Positions 11,408 through 22,473 of a DNA stretch of 64,000 nucleotides are shown here, in pieces (the first letter of the stretch is position 1; the number at the start of each line of letters is the position of its first letter). Source of the DNA: Anastrepha obliqua (lineage: Eukaryota; Arthropoda; Insecta; Diptera; Tephritidae); contig NC_072893.1 of assembly GCF_027943255.1 (NCBI RefSeq), forward strand, positions 57,444,001 through 57,508,000, read 5' to 3'. A program made the translations under genes and the position numbers. The notes under the pieces were generated by a model, which was not told where the DNA came from, made no database searches, and saw only the letters and a list, made by a program, of their open reading frames with translations.

Positions 11408-12670
11408 CTAAGTGGAGAACTGCCTCAGTCTATCCCCGAAAGGCACGCTAAAGAACATCAAGCACCAAGCCGCCAGACCCGGATATTTGCAAAGAAAGTG
11501 TTCAACAGTCTCTCTCTCTGCCGGATTCTCCCAACTTCTCCGTATGACTTCCAATCCTTCAGTGACCGGTGAACAGCGCAGTGAATTTGGAAATTGAACG
11601 ACGGCAATCCTAAGTACTTTACGCGTTCTGCTTCTGTCGTATTGAGGCCAAATCGGCAATTTCATTTCCCTCTACGTTCCTATGCCCTGAAACTCAGATA
11701 AGAGAAATGTGTCCTGCTCGTTCAAGACGTTTGATCTCCTCCTTACATGGCAACTTGACCATCGGAAAAGATATTTATGTCTCCTTCCAACAGCGAACTT
11801 TAAGCATTTTGCTAGCCTGCAGGGTCGCGAACACCCCTGCTAGAAAAGCACTACTAGTTTTTGGTTTAAATAGTTTCCTTTAGCTCCCATTGGGGCATCC
11901 GGCCAGAACAAAATTATTGAAATCATTTCGATTGTGAGCAAGTTGATTTAAGGCATTCCAAGTAGAGTATGAGTTTAATAGAACCGTATCCACCTTTGGT
12001 CCTCCACGGTTCCTTGCACCTTGCGGACTCCACCACAGAGCAGCCCTGTAAATTTCGCCGGCATCTTTGCGCAAAATGCAGCCAAATCGTCTGCGCTTGA
12101 TGATGACTTCAATTGGGAGTTCGTTGATCGAAATAAACAAATCCTGATTTGAAATAACTCGAGGTCACCAGATTCTCAAAATTTTGCGTAAGCACGCGTT
12201 GACAAAAGATCGCAGCCTTCGGATGAACATGGATGTAAGCGACCAGGATTCGCCACTATATAGCAACACCAACAGTTTAAAGGACACTAAAATATTGGCT
12301 CATTTAGAGAAAACCCCCGCTCTTACTACAGATTCCATCTTAAATCCGTTGGTGAAATCAGAGATACTTATGTCCGTGCAGACTCTCACCTCCTTCCAAT
12401 ACAGCTTACTTGGAACGATAGCCCTAACACAACTCTCAAACCCCAGTTTTCGGATGGAGAGATCTATACAAAGTACAGAGAAGGAAAGAGAAATCTACCT
12501 CGAAATAATACCATGCCCTACAGGAGATTACCTCCAAAAGCCAACATCCTTTAACCTAAAGGTGCTCTGAGCGTCAGTTGATTCAACGGGAAGTAAGTGC
12601 AGAACGACGTTAAGGACGGCAGTTGCGCATTTACTACACGTCCCCGTTTTACCAATACATGCAGTACTCT
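11408..12670 (-). pseudogene. LOA-like ORF2 C-terminal remnant, split by another LINE
   Basis: On the minus strand, 12670-12530 reads as the post-RT segment (ERVQSTACI, ..TAVLNVVLHLLPVES, STFRLKDVGFWR), matching KVQRS..ALDIMLHLPPLD in the intact ORF2. RNase H pieces reappear at about 11870-11680 (NVEGNEIADL). The C-terminal zinc-knuckle region follows at 11500 (ERETVEHFLCKYPGLAA). The tract in between, 11880-12145, encodes the end of an unrelated LINE. Stops and frameshifts abound. The order and orientation fit a single LOA-type copy later interrupted. Confidence 0.65.
11880..12145 (-). pseudogene. 3' end of a second LINE type, nested in the LOA-like remnant
   Basis: The 86-codon frame reads GCILRKDAGEIYRAALWWSP, then QGARNRGGPKV and a run ending CPNGS. 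This matches the C-terminal tail after the RT in the LINE fragment at 44.2-45 kb (WIGHVLRKPLH, ALDKNSQGKR). It lacks the RT proper, so it is a 5'-truncated insertion or a surviving tail. Clade is uncertain (RTE/CR1-like). Confidence 0.6.
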
Positions 12671-12707
12671 GTACTCTCTCTCTAATATAGTGGTATAAGA
12701 ACCATTG

Positions 12708-12812
12708 TCTGTCTTGAAAAAGTTTCTCATAAAAAACCATCTCCGGCATAAAACTGTTGGTCGCTCCATTTGCGGCAATACTCACGGCACAAATAGGAGG
12801 AGAAATTCATCT
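12708..12812 (+). mobile_element. SINE fragment (3' half)
   Basis: GTCTTGAAAAAGTTTCTCAT, a diverged GGTCGCTCCATTTGCGG and CACAAATAGGAGGAG follow the order of the 3' half of the full SINE. The terminal tail is lost. It abuts the post-RT end of the LOA-like remnant and creates a spurious fused minus-strand frame. Confidence 0.65.
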
Positions 12813-12814
12813 GA

Positions 12815-13570
12815 ATAAAATAAGTATATAAATTCGAAGGTTACACCATCTCGCGTGGCGGCGACATTCTCTAGCCGCCGAGATCTTATGACTTAACACC
12901 GCTCACCCATTTACTTACCAAAAATTATTTTCAATGAAAACTCAATAGCTTCGAAAAGAAGGTGAGATCAATTCTATCCGATTTCTTAAGCTTCAGTTTT
13001 GTTTGGTTTTTTCGTAAAAAACATAGCATAAACATTTGGAATCATAATAAATAAAAAAATATAAAATAAAAATATATAGCCACTCAGTTATTTTTTTTTT
13101 TTTTGTTTTGCCCCACAATATTTCTTAATTATGTTTGTGATTTATATTAAAGAAATCCCGAATAGGCACTTAAACACATTTGTTGTAGTTTTTTGTTTTG
13201 CTTTATAAATACACTGAAAAGATTTTTAAATAAAAAATGGCAAAACTGCATTAAAGTAGTCGCAACATCTGTTGCTAAGTGCCACATAATACGACCCGTA
13301 TTACTACCGCAATGGCGGCAACCAATTTATAATAGCCGCGTTAACCGCCAAAAACAAATATAGGTAAGCATACGATATGTGTGTCTGTAATATATACTGA
13401 GTGCTAAGCTCTATGCGTGATTGTAGTGCACCCAGTTAACAAGAATTGTGTGGCATCTAATATTTTGTCAGAAATTCGTAAGGAAGTAAGATGTGTATCA
13501 AAATGGCGCTTTAGTGCTACTTGGGAAACGCCCGACTTGGATTTCGACCATTTTACCTAAGAAGTGACGC
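12815..13570. other. Intergenic, nothing recognised
   Basis: AT-rich sequence with poly-T and TAAA-rich patches and no gene or repeat I can name. Confidence 0.5.
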
Positions 13571-13574
13571 TTAC

Positions 13575-13873
13575 AACCTTGGTATGCTTGGCCAAGCTCC
13601 AGCTCCTCCTCTTATTTGTGGCGTGCGTCTTGATGTTGTTCCACAACTGGAGGGACCTACAGCTTTAAGCCGACTCCGAGCGGCAGATACTTCTTATGAG
13701 GATGTTTTTCATGTCAGAAATACACTCGGGGGTTTGCCTTTGCACTGATACAGAGAGGCGACCGCATTACAAAAGCTTTTTCTGTCATTTCATGGTTTCA
13801 TGTACGGAGATTCGAAACCAGGTACTACCGAGCGGTAATCACGCACCAACCCATTTGGCTACGGTGGCTACTA
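13575..13873 (-). mobile_element. tRNA-derived SINE, nearly full length, diverged
   Basis: On the minus strand the head contains TAGCCAAATGGGTTGG (A box) near 13865 and GGTTTCGAATCTCC (B box) near 13815. The SINE body follows, ending GGAGGAGCTGGAGCTTGGCC near 13590. The terminal 12-mer and microsatellite are eroded. Identity with the 30.3-kb copy is clear by eye throughout. Confidence 0.8.
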
Positions 13874-13879
13874 AAATTG

Positions 13880-15330
13880 GCTCTAAGAATAAAATAGTTA
13901 TTTAAATTTTATTTGTTCGCATCTTCAGCCAATGGTTGGAAGCATTAAGGGTCTTGGACTGAGCTCAACAGAATTCAATTTCGAAATTCTCTTATAAATT
14001 CTATGAATTTTGTTTTTTGTGAAATTTCTCGTATAACCAAAAAACTAAAACGAAGTTACTAGGGTAAGTTGCTGGGAACTCGGTAGTTGATCTATTTATT
14101 TATATTGATATTAATTTTAATCAATACTTTTTGTTCTGAAACTACTGAGAGTGTTTTTGCAACAAGAATAGTTGCGTTGCAAAAAAAATTATTTTCTGTT
14201 TAAAAATAAATAATTACAGATTAAACACAAAATTTTATTAAAAAAAATACTGCTAAATTCACAATATTCTTGTTAATAAAAGTAAATAAATTACTGACTG
14301 TTTACTGAAGTTTTGCTTCTTTCACTAGCAGTTGCTGACCTTCGACACGAAAATTCAAAATTCATTATTAAAAAAAATGTCAGAAAATATTAAACACGAA
14401 AGAAGAATTAAAGATTGATACAAAATAAGTATTGCCTAATTAAAAAAAAAAAATAGTTTTAATTTTAGTTTTAGGTTACTTGCCATTGTTAATGGGTGGA
14501 AAAAAATTATATGCAACCAGGTTTAAAAAATTTACTAAATCACCGCATGCCGAAGTGCAATTTTGTCGAACTGGATACGTATTTTTTTTGCTTGAATTGC
14601 ACACTCTTTTACATTTGTAAAATAAAAACATTCCAACTATAGAATTTTCACACTCATAGTGGGAAATTGCTATTCTGTCCATTTTTATGTAATTAGAAAC
14701 CGAACAAAATTTAAGTACAATTAAGTGAAAGGTCCCTACTAAAAAAACCACAATTCACAGATTTTAAGCGGGAACAGGGAATGTCTTAACATAAAATTCA
14801 CCGGCATTATGTGCAGGAATAAAATTACGAAATTTCGGTTCTCCGTAAATTATAACTCCCATTTACTTTTTAATTTTTATTTTATTATTTTTTAAATAAA
14901 TTTACAACTAATTTTTGATTGATGGAACTGGCTGCAAAGGCCTTCGTTCCCATTTATTTTTGTTTAGTGGGTTCTAGAAAAGTGCTTGCGCACATAGAGA
15001 AATTAACACTCACACATTCAAGCATCTGTTGCATTACATTTATGTATGTATGTCTGGTATTTATACACATATGGTCATTAAAATAGGTATCTCCCACATG
15101 CATAAGAAAAATGCAAGTTTTTTAACTTAATAATAACAGAAATTCAATTGTATTTTTTGTTCACTTCATAGATTAATATAACAAATATAAGTAATAATTC
15201 TCGGATCTTTAAAAATTTAGACTAATGATAATAAGAACAAAAAATATATATTCATGTGGTGATTAAAACAGGTACAAAATAGAAATAGATACGATGCAAA
15301 AAGAACTTAATGAGTTTAGTAAAAATTTTT
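13880..15330. other. AT-rich intergenic stretch
   Basis: Very AT-rich. The open frames present carry no recognisable domain, and I see no inverted repeats that bound an element. Confidence 0.5.
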
Positions 15331-15339
15331 TTTTAATTT

Positions 15340-16240
15340 ATCGAAGTTTAATCAATAACAACTGTGTACTCCACGATTGCCAATGCCTTTTTTTATTCGA
15401 TTTGGCAGAGAGTTGGTAATCCTGTGACACATTTCTAGGGGAGCGGAACACCAAACTTCTTAGATTTTTATTTTTTTATTTTTTAAAGATTCCTTCCTGA
15501 TTCGCTTCCTTAATGGTGTTTAAGTCTGGTTATTGGCTTGGCCAGTCCATAACTTCAACATTATTTTGTTAAAATCATTTCCCTACTAACATTGATAAGT
15601 GCTTTGGGTTATTATCTTACATAGAAAGCCACTGAAGTGCCATATTTTTCTCAGCAAACAGTAGCATCACTTCTTGAAATGAACCATTTATTGGTTACAG
15701 GGAGAATAGATCGTGCTGTGCACCAAGAGAAGCATCCCGAAATCATTATGTTGTCGCCACGGTGCTTGACTGCTGTTTTTGTCAACCGCGATGAGAGCTC
15801 TTTCCCTTTACGATGTTGGACATTTCGCCCGGCATCATTTCAAAATAAATTTATTTTTGTTTCATCGCTCATAAGTATGCTATACAATTTTTTTTCATAC
15901 CCTATCATCCACACTGAATTGTGTTCTTAAGGCAAACTTTTCCTCTTGCTTCAATTTGTTTGTTTCAACAGAAGAACTTTACGAGCTATGCTGCCTGGTA
16001 GGTTGATGTTGTACAATCGATGCCGTACAGTTCCCTCTAATACTACGTAGTTGATTTCAGTTGAAATAGCCTTTGATGACTTAAAAGGGTCCTTTTTGGC
16101 AAGAGTCACAATTAAATTATTAGTACTGCAATTCGTTTCTTTTTGTCACCCGTCGTTCTGTGGATTTTTTGGCTTAAGCGCATTTACAACAAAAGTCGTT
16201 CCAGTTACTCAGTGATAAATTGGTACAATTTTTTCGTTTT
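15340..16240 (-). pseudogene. Tc1-type transposase pseudogene
   Basis: Reading minus, frames give RRVTKRNELQ near 16160 (the Tc1 helix-turn-helix region), then MSDETKINLF at about 15870 where the first catalytic Asp of the SDE..NLF motif survives. RKGKELSSR and TKTAVKHRGDNIMISGCFSW follow, the latter the Tc1 block around VKHGGG.VMVWGCFS. Further on, VMDWPSQ..PDLN.I-like residues appear near 15540. The second Asp motif (QDNDPKH) is replaced by two stops and many codons are lost. Terminal repeats could not be located. It is an old copy. Confidence 0.75.
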
Positions 16241-16244
16241 GGAA

Positions 16245-16545
16245 GATCGACAACAAGCCTTCGCACATATAAGTTATGAGTTTGATTTAATAACTGAGTA
16301 GGAAACTTATGTTACAATTAATTTTATCACTTAATTAGTTGAAATGTAAGAGTTATCCGCAAGATACCACGAAAAATTGCAATTTATAAAAATAGCGGAA
16401 ACTGTGTCACCAATAATACAACCTAATATAACGGGTCTTTTAAATTCACCACAAAGCACCGATGCCATTTGTAAAAAAAGCAAAATTTCAATAATCGCTT
16501 TAAATTTTTTCGAGCGATACAAGGAGGTGGATAGATAAAGGCAGC
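16245..16545. other. Spacer, nothing recognised
   Basis: Non-coding AT-rich sequence between the Tc1 remnant and the next mariner. Confidence 0.4.
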
Positions 16546-16548
16546 ATA

Positions 16549-16736
16549 ACTTCTGCTCAAATATGAACGAGACGTTATCAATAAAACGGTCCGCGGATGA
16601 CATATGGCAAAAACAATTTTTTTGTTTTTTGGTAGGACTGTTACAAGCTTACATGGCAAATTTCAGCGTGATATGTCACATAGTTTATTTTCTGTACTAC
16701 TGTAAACAAGTCAAGCTCGAGTGTGTTTTTCGAATT
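16549..16736 (+). repeat. Left arm of long inverted repeat
   Basis: The inverted repeat, TA-flanked start and 5' untranslated region of the mariner. Its reverse complement forms 17293-17474. Confidence 0.88.
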
Positions 16737-16741
16737 TAACG

Positions 16742-17335
16742 ATGGAAATTCAAGTTGAACAAAGAATTTGTTTGAAATTTTGTTATTCCAATAAAATTTT
16801 GGCTTCAGACGCCTTAAAAATGTTGCAGACAACCTATGGGGACTCTGCTCTATAGCATGTACGTGTTTTCCAGTGGTACAAATCGTTCAAAGAGAACCGT
16901 ACATCGGTTGAAAACTTGCCTCGTGAACGTCGTCCAGCAACATCAGTAAACGACGAAAACATCGGAAAAGTAAAAGAAATTGTGCTTGAAAATCGCACAA
17001 ATCGCAAAATCGGTTAACGCTGAATATTATTTAGACGTTTTAAAGCGTTTGCGCGAGAACATTCGTCTTAAAAGGAAGGAATTGTGGGACAACAAGTCAT
17101 AGTTCTTGCATCACGATAATGCACCAGCTCATACATCACGTCTTCTTCGCGATTATTTGAACAAAAATAATGTTAATATCATTCCGCAAGCACCGTATTC
17201 GCCTGATATGGCTCCATGTGACTTTTTCCTGTTTCCCAAGCTCAAGTTGCCGCTCCGTGGAAAAAATGTTGAGACAATTGAAGTCATAAAAAGAATTCGA
17301 AGAACACACTCGAGCTTGACTTGTTTACAGTAGCA
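16742..17335 (+). pseudogene. Mariner transposase, deleted and 3'-truncated
   Basis: From the ATG at 16742 the frame matches copy A (MEIQVEQRICLKFCYSN) and goes further into the DNA-binding domain (SVENLPRERRPATSVNDENI) after an in-frame TAG near 16853. A deletion near 17010 then skips the linker and the first catalytic Asp. The catalytic part resumes with VNAEYYLDVLKRL, another TAG at 17100, HHDNAPAHTS and PYSPDMAPCDFFLFPKLK. At about 17295 the gene ends where the inverted left arm begins, so the C-terminal 40 residues are absent. Copies A and B have different deletions and so arose independently from a longer ancestor. Confidence 0.85.
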
Positions 17336-17474
17336 CAGAAAACAAACTATGTGACATATCACGCTGAAATTTGCCATGTAAGCTTATAACAGTCCTACCA
17401 AAAAACAAAAAATTTATTTTTGCCATTTGCATCCGCAGACCGTTTTATTGATAACGTCTCGTTTGAGCAGAAGT
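17293..17474 (-). repeat. Right arm of long inverted repeat (duplicated left end)
   Basis: Reverse complement of 16549-16736 with about 5-8% differences by eye. The junction with the transposase gene falls in AATTCGAA, a short sequence present in both the gene (AATTCGAAAAAGG in copy A) and the inverted 5' region. Confidence 0.88.
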
Positions 17475-17476
17475 TA

Positions 17477-18955
17477 TGTGTACCTACTGTAATGACCATA
17501 TGGGTGCATATATATATATGTACGTGTATTAGGGATAATATTGTAATATTGGCATAAAATTCTTATTCCGTGACTTCGGGATATTTTTAAATAGACCCCG
17601 TGATCTCGGAGTTCGTCCCGCGATTTATCGTGGCACATAATTTTTTAATCTGCAAAGTGCAAAAGGTGCATTTAAACATATCATGAATTAAAACTATTTA
17701 AACTTTAAGATATATTTATTTTAAAAATCACATACATATTTCTTAATTCAGACAAATCTTAAAGTAATCATTTTTTAAAATTCTGTTTGAAAAACCATTT
17801 GAGTCAAAAAGGCATGCATTCCCTGAAATTGACATCCCTACTGTGCACACTCGCTGTCCAATTTGGGTGACATGTTTGATTTACCTAGGATTTGGTATGT
17901 GCGCTTATATGTATAACAAGGTGCTTGGCATGGGCAGATTTACATCACTAGCACAGGCTGTGCTTTATTGACGCGACGGCGTGCTAATGCCATTTTAATG
18001 GAGTAAATTTAATTGACCACTTAAACTCTTTTTCTACTCGCTCAAATTTTTTACAATTTATTTCAGCAGCTTCAGCTTTACATATTTACACCTTACGCTT
18101 GCATTTCATGGCAAAATTCAATTATAGTACACCATTTTTCATATATCCTTTACATTTTTTAAATAAATTATTTTTATTGCATTAACACTCCAATTAAAAT
18201 GTGTTAAAAATATATAATACGATTTGTGAGGCCATTAGCGCCATTGTCAAATTCATTTTGTTGGTTTTCAAGTGGTGAAGGTTTTTTTGTATTCAGGTGT
18301 TAAAAGTGTGCAATTACACTGTAATTTTTTTCCTAATTATTTACTTTAAAACTACAAAAAAATATATGTGATTCATACAATAAAATGTATATGAATATAC
18401 AATAAAAAGATATTTATTGTATTATAAATGCAAATTATTCACCGCAAATGTCTTGCGACTTTTAAAGGCTTTTTGTTGTGTCGAATGTGGGTACTCATTT
18501 CAAAAATTTTAACTAATTTTTAAGTATGAACAAGTACAAACAAAAAACTATAAAAAGGGTAAATGTTTATCTAAATATAAATATTTTATTAATAATATTT
18601 TTATGTAAAATCCTGAGGTGCTTATGCCCGCAATTTCTTCACGAATTTTAATGAGTTTTTTTCTGCTTGGATATAAGAGATCACTTAAATGTTTATAACT
18701 TACATTTGAATCTTTTGAATACATTTGAATTGATAGGTGGCTTTAGAGTGGTGTTCTCCCAGTCTCTTGACTCTGCTAAGTCTATTGACACTGGTATTGA
18801 ATACTGAATTATAGAAGTATCTGATGGTATAACTAAAGTTTTGATATTCTGTGTATAACAGCCACGTAAATGTTACGCCTGATCTTGTTTTCTTTCTGAT
18901 ATGTTTGTGATACTTATTGACTAGGAGTATTTGGTTTAAATGGTGATTTAAATGT
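17477..18955. other. AT-rich intergenic stretch
   Basis: No gene recognised. A short TA microsatellite lies at about 17500-17515, and three related CG-rich words (CGTGACTTCGGGAT, CGTGATCTCGGAG, TCCCGCGATTTATCG) sit within 17570-17630. Confidence 0.5.
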
Positions 18956-18959
18956 TAAT

Positions 18960-20080
18960 CTACATTTAATGCAAGACAGCGAACTCCATTGTAAACTACA
19001 CATTGAAAATTGGCTAAAGAAGGCCAGTATAGCTTTCTACTCCTGCAAATTTAGTGGTTGAGCCAATTTCAAGGCATGGATGCCTGGTTTGGTAGGAAGC
19101 TCTTCGGAAGGCCTAAAATATCAGTAAGCTGGAGAAGTGGCAAAGGACTGCTTGTATGGCATTACCGGAGCACGTAGAGTTTGTCCCAATGCTGCCTTAG
19201 TTGTCGTTTTCCACTTACTTCCCATTGACTTTTACGTTATTTACATCGCTGCTCAAAGTGCAATCAGATTAAAGAAAATTGGCATCTGGAGGCAATCTGT
19301 CAAGGGAGATCATAGCATTTTTAGGCAGTTAACCATGCATTTCTCTAAACTTCGTACAGATCTCTCTATGCGCAAGCTAGACTTAGAGGCTCATACCAGG
19401 ATAATCTGTCCATATGTGCAGGATTGAAACGAGGGCAAAACCTGTACCGATGCTGATGTCTTTGTCTTCACTGAGGGCTTCTAGACGGAATCGGGAGTCG
19501 GAGCAGGGTTTTGCTCTAAATCAGCCAATTTATCTTATTCTTTAAAACTGCCAAATACTGCAGAAATCTTGGCTATCCGCAAAATTGGCTGGCGGGCGTG
19601 CAAAATTCTTAGGAAACATGGAAGCGAGGGAGACATTAAACTTTGATTAAACGATAACCAATCCACGATCATAGCTCAGAAGACTTCATGGTGCAGATCC
19701 AACTGGTCAACTCCAATCTCTTGGGTCTGCGGGTAACATGTCTCTGATCTGAGATCCAGAACATATGAACACTGAGAGAAAAGAAATTGCCGATGAGCTT
19801 GGCAGGAAGAGGTCGGCTGAATTGATCTCAGAGACCTTTTACCCGATCATCCGCACCTCCCGATTGTTGTTAAAGGGGAATCCCATAATTTATTTCTCAC
19901 AAATGCTCAGTAGAGATGAAATTCCATTTGTTCGTGCACCATTTCGAAAATTCTTTGGCTCCACGCCGCTCAATTTCCAAACCCGTAGCTGTACTTGCAG
20001 TCATCATTTCACCTACCTACTTATCAGTAACTCTAGTTTTATTTATATTAACTACGTAATAATATTGCAGCAGACATGAG
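18960..20080 (+). pseudogene. LOA-like ORF2 remnant, post-RT to RNase H
   Basis: The plus-strand frame at 19137-19427 reads ITGARRVCPNAALVVVFHLLPIDFY then AAQSAIRLKKIGIWRQSVKG. This is the post-RT segment also seen at 12.6 kb and in the intact element. RNase H pieces follow: TESGVGAGFCSKSANLSYS near 19500, and after frameshifts NTERKEIADELGRKRSAEL at 19770, equivalent to GNE.ADELARKGS. Upstream, 18960-19130 looks like the RT thumb with stops. There is no endonuclease or palm. It is an inactive 5'-truncated copy. Confidence 0.65.
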
Positions 20081-20334
20081 CAACGTAAAAATAAATAATT
20101 TAATAATAATAAATAATTTAAAATAATAATAAATAAATACTTATCTAGCATAATTAAATATCCTTTGAGACACATCCATTAAAGTTTGCAGCCATAAGCA
20201 TATCTTCCACGAATATATTGAATCGTAGAAACAAACACTACAGCATATTTTTATTTTTGTCTTTGGTTTTCAAAAATATTTAAAAGTGACCTGTATGCAG
20301 CAATCAACTGTTTTTATGCAGTATAAAATATGAA

Positions 20335-20510
20335 AGTTTTTCTAATAGCGGCCACCCCTTGGCAGACATTGGCAAACCTACGAGCGCACCTTTCCCATGA
20401 AAAAACTTCTCATAAAACGTCATCTGCCGTTCGGAGGCAGTATAAAAACATAGTAAGAACAACAAAAACGCATACGACAGATTGGAGGAGGAGCTTGGCT
20501 AACTTTTGAT
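20335..20510 (+). mobile_element. SINE fragment (body and part of 3' half)
   Basis: TTTTTCTAATAGCGGCCACC, GGCAAACCTACGAGCGC, CTTCTCATAAAACGTCATCT, GCCGTTCGG and TTGGAGGAGGAGCTTGGC occur in SINE order. The tRNA-like head and terminal tail are absent. Confidence 0.75.
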
Positions 20511-20717
20511 GCCACAGCAAAACAAGGTGGTTTTTGCTGCACGCAGATTAGTAATTAAGTTTAAAGATATGACAACAGTAGATCACATGAATATACAATA
20601 TTAAATCTGATATTATCAACGTAAAGTTTGACATTTTTAATGGTAATCGTAAGCGTTTTGTTTTAAACAAAAAACATTTTTCGCATTTTTTGACAAGGAT
20701 TATTATGAAGCATAATA

Positions 20718-21789
20718 CTGTGGGCAAAAAGTAGGGTGAATTTGGTTGTAAAATGAAAAATCTTTACTTATTCTTGTAAATCAATTACATCTCCTTCAAA
20801 ATAATCCCCTCTCGATGAAATACACTTATGCCAACGATTTTTTCAATCCCCGAAACATGCCAAATAGTCCATTTCCGGTATAGTCACCAGCACCTTCTTC
20901 GATTCAGCTTTTATCTCCTCAATCAACTCGAAACGCGTTCCCCGGAGTGGTCTCTTGAGTTTTGGGCATAACCAGAAGTCACACGGAGCCAAATCAGGCG
21001 AATACGGTGGTTGCGGAACGATATGCGAGGAATTTTTGGCGAAATGGTCACGAAGAACGAGTGCAGTGTGAGACGGTGCATTATCGTGATGCAAAAACCA
21101 AGAGTTGTTGGCCCATAATTCTGGTCTTTTTAGACGAATTCCTTCACGTAAACGACGCAAAACGCTCAAATAATATTCCTTATTAACAGTTTGGCCAGGT
21201 GGAAGGAATTCATAGTGCACCACACCACGAAAATCGAAAAAAACTGTCATCATGACCTTTATTTTTGAACGACTTTGACGTGCTCTTTTCGGTCTGGCCT
21301 CTCCTTTAGCACGATATTCGCTTGATTGGTCGGTTGTTTCAGGGTCGTAAGTATAAATCCAAGTCTCATCTCCCGTAATGATGCATTTGAGCTTGTCCTG
21401 ATAGTCTGAAAGCATTGTTTTACACACATCAACGCGACGACTTTTTTCCAAGAAATTGAGAGTTTTCTCGACCCTCTTTGAAGTCTTTGTACCACTTATA
21501 AACATTTTTCTGCGACATGGTCGAATCACCAAATGCCTTCTGCAACATGCTAAACGTTTCCGCAGCCGAAATTTCATTCCGCAAACAAAATTTGATGGCA
21601 CTTCTCTGCTCAATCAAATCAGACATTGTAAAAATCGTAAAAGCGTAAATATATTACTGATAATGACATTCACATGAAAGTTAGCCCAGTGTTATTAATA
21701 GTGGTGCCAACTCATGAAAAAAATAACTAGAGCGAAATTTTAATCCCGCGAAGTTTGACAAATAAATTCCCCTTACTTTTTGCCCACAG
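20718..21789 (-). mobile_element. Mariner with inverted repeats, internally deleted
   Basis: The 26-bp inverted repeats start CTGTGGGCAAAAAGTA at 20718 and, inverted, end at 21789; they differ at two positions. TA duplications lie at 20716-20717 and 21790-21791. The 1072-bp length is about 200 bp short of a full mariner, matching the deletion in the gene. The right TA is separated by one base from the TA of the next element. Confidence 0.93.
20768..21626 (-). pseudogene. Mariner transposase, DD34D triad intact but gene broken
   Basis: The N-terminus at 21626 reads MSDLIEQRSAIKFCLRNEIS and continues through the first helix-turn-helix to FKEGRE. About 70 residues (second helix-turn-helix, linker) are then deleted with a frame change at about 21480. 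The catalytic part follows in one frame: KTLNFLEKSRRVDV, CIITGDETWIYTYDPETTDQ, HHDNAPSHT and PYSPDLAPCDFWLCPKLK, so all three Asp residues are present. A TGA at 20843-20845 replaces the Trp after CFGD. Beyond it the frame continues KNRWHKCISSRGDYFEGD to the natural stop. Only the deletion and one nonsense codon separate it from an intact gene, implying fairly recent death. Confidence 0.9.
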
Positions 21790-21794
21790 TAGTA

Positions 21795-22473
21795 CAGGGT
21801 GGCTGATGAATTTTGCTACATTAAGAAACTCAAATAACTTTTTTTTTAGTGTATGGAATTCATTTATTATTTTTTTCAAGTTGAAGGTCATTAAATTTTA
21901 TTAAATGTAGCTTAACATGTTTTGGTCTTCTTCCACCATTTGCAGGATCTTCTGGCAAAATTCCAAGCGAATCGGCAAGTCTGCTGCATTCAGTTTGTTA
22001 ACCATTTGAATTTTGTAGGGAAATAAGTCTAAATCTTTGTGCATTATTGTTTGCAAAGACTGTCGGCTGACACCAAGTTGAGCAGATAAGTTTCTTGTTG
22101 AAACCCTTGGATTGCTTTGTATAGCTGCAGCTACAGCAGCGATCGTTTCCTCCGTCCGAACTGGTGGGTTTCGATGATAAGGCCTTCTTGCGACTGTTCC
22201 TTGCTCAGCAAAATTATTCACCAGTCTCATTATGGTCCATCTGCTCGGGGGATCGCCGCCAAACATCCGCCTGTACTCTCTCTGTACCAAAACTACGGAC
22301 TCCAGTGCGTGATAGCGGCGGACTATCCAAATTCTTGTTTGCGTGTCCCAGTTATCCATTTTAATAAATTTTAAAGATCAATCTGCAAATTAAAACAAAA
22401 ATGGAACAGATAACTTAAAAAGAAAAAAAGTTATTCAATTTTTTTTTGGTAGCGGCTTTCATCAGCCACCCTG
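21795..22473 (-). mobile_element. 679-bp DNA transposon carrying only the DNA-binding half of its transposase
   Basis: Inverted repeats CAGGGTGGCTGATGAA occur at 21795 and, inverted, end at 22473, with TA at 21793-21794 and 22474-22475. The TA duplication and the helix-turn-helix protein place it in the Tc1/mariner superfamily, in the group whose N-terminal domain is catalogued as DUF4817. The catalytic domain is deleted, so the copy is non-autonomous. Confidence 0.88.
21901..22359 (-). CDS. Truncated transposase: helix-turn-helix domain only
   Basis: The 152-residue frame starts MDNWDTQTRIWIVRRYHALE and contains WTIMRLVNNFAEQGTV, RTEETIAAVAAAIQSNPRVS then TRNLSAQLGVSRQSLQTI. These are the two helix-turn-helix units of DUF4817-type transposases. 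It continues to EFCQKILQMVEED and stops at residue 152, where family members would continue into the first catalytic segment (..F.DEAHF..). The frame has no internal stop although the element is non-autonomous. Both inverted repeats to which this domain would bind are present. Whether it is expressed is unknown. A repressor-like role would be inference only. Confidence 0.75.
   Translation of the reverse strand: MDNWDTQTRIWIVRRYHALESVVLVQREYRRMFGGDPPSRWTIMRLVNNFAEQGTVARRPYHRNPPVRTEETIAAVAAAIQSNPRVSTRNLSAQLGVSRQSLQTIMHKDLDLFPYKIQMVNKLNAADLPIRLEFCQKILQMVEEDQNMLSYI

Larger units (their letters stand above)
16549..17474 (+). mobile_element. Mariner copy B with two inverted left ends
   Basis: This 926-bp element is flanked by TA (16547-16548, 17475-17476) and belongs to the same family as 7185-8077. 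Its left 188 bp (16549-16736) reappear inverted at its right end (17293-17474), replacing the normal 3' end seen in copy A. The arms differ by a 6-7-nt deletion and scattered substitutions. The central part is a deleted transposase gene. Confidence 0.9.

Noticed and set aside
17570..17630. CG-rich repeated words as a transposon end
   Set aside because: The similarity between the three words is weak and no partner end was seen.
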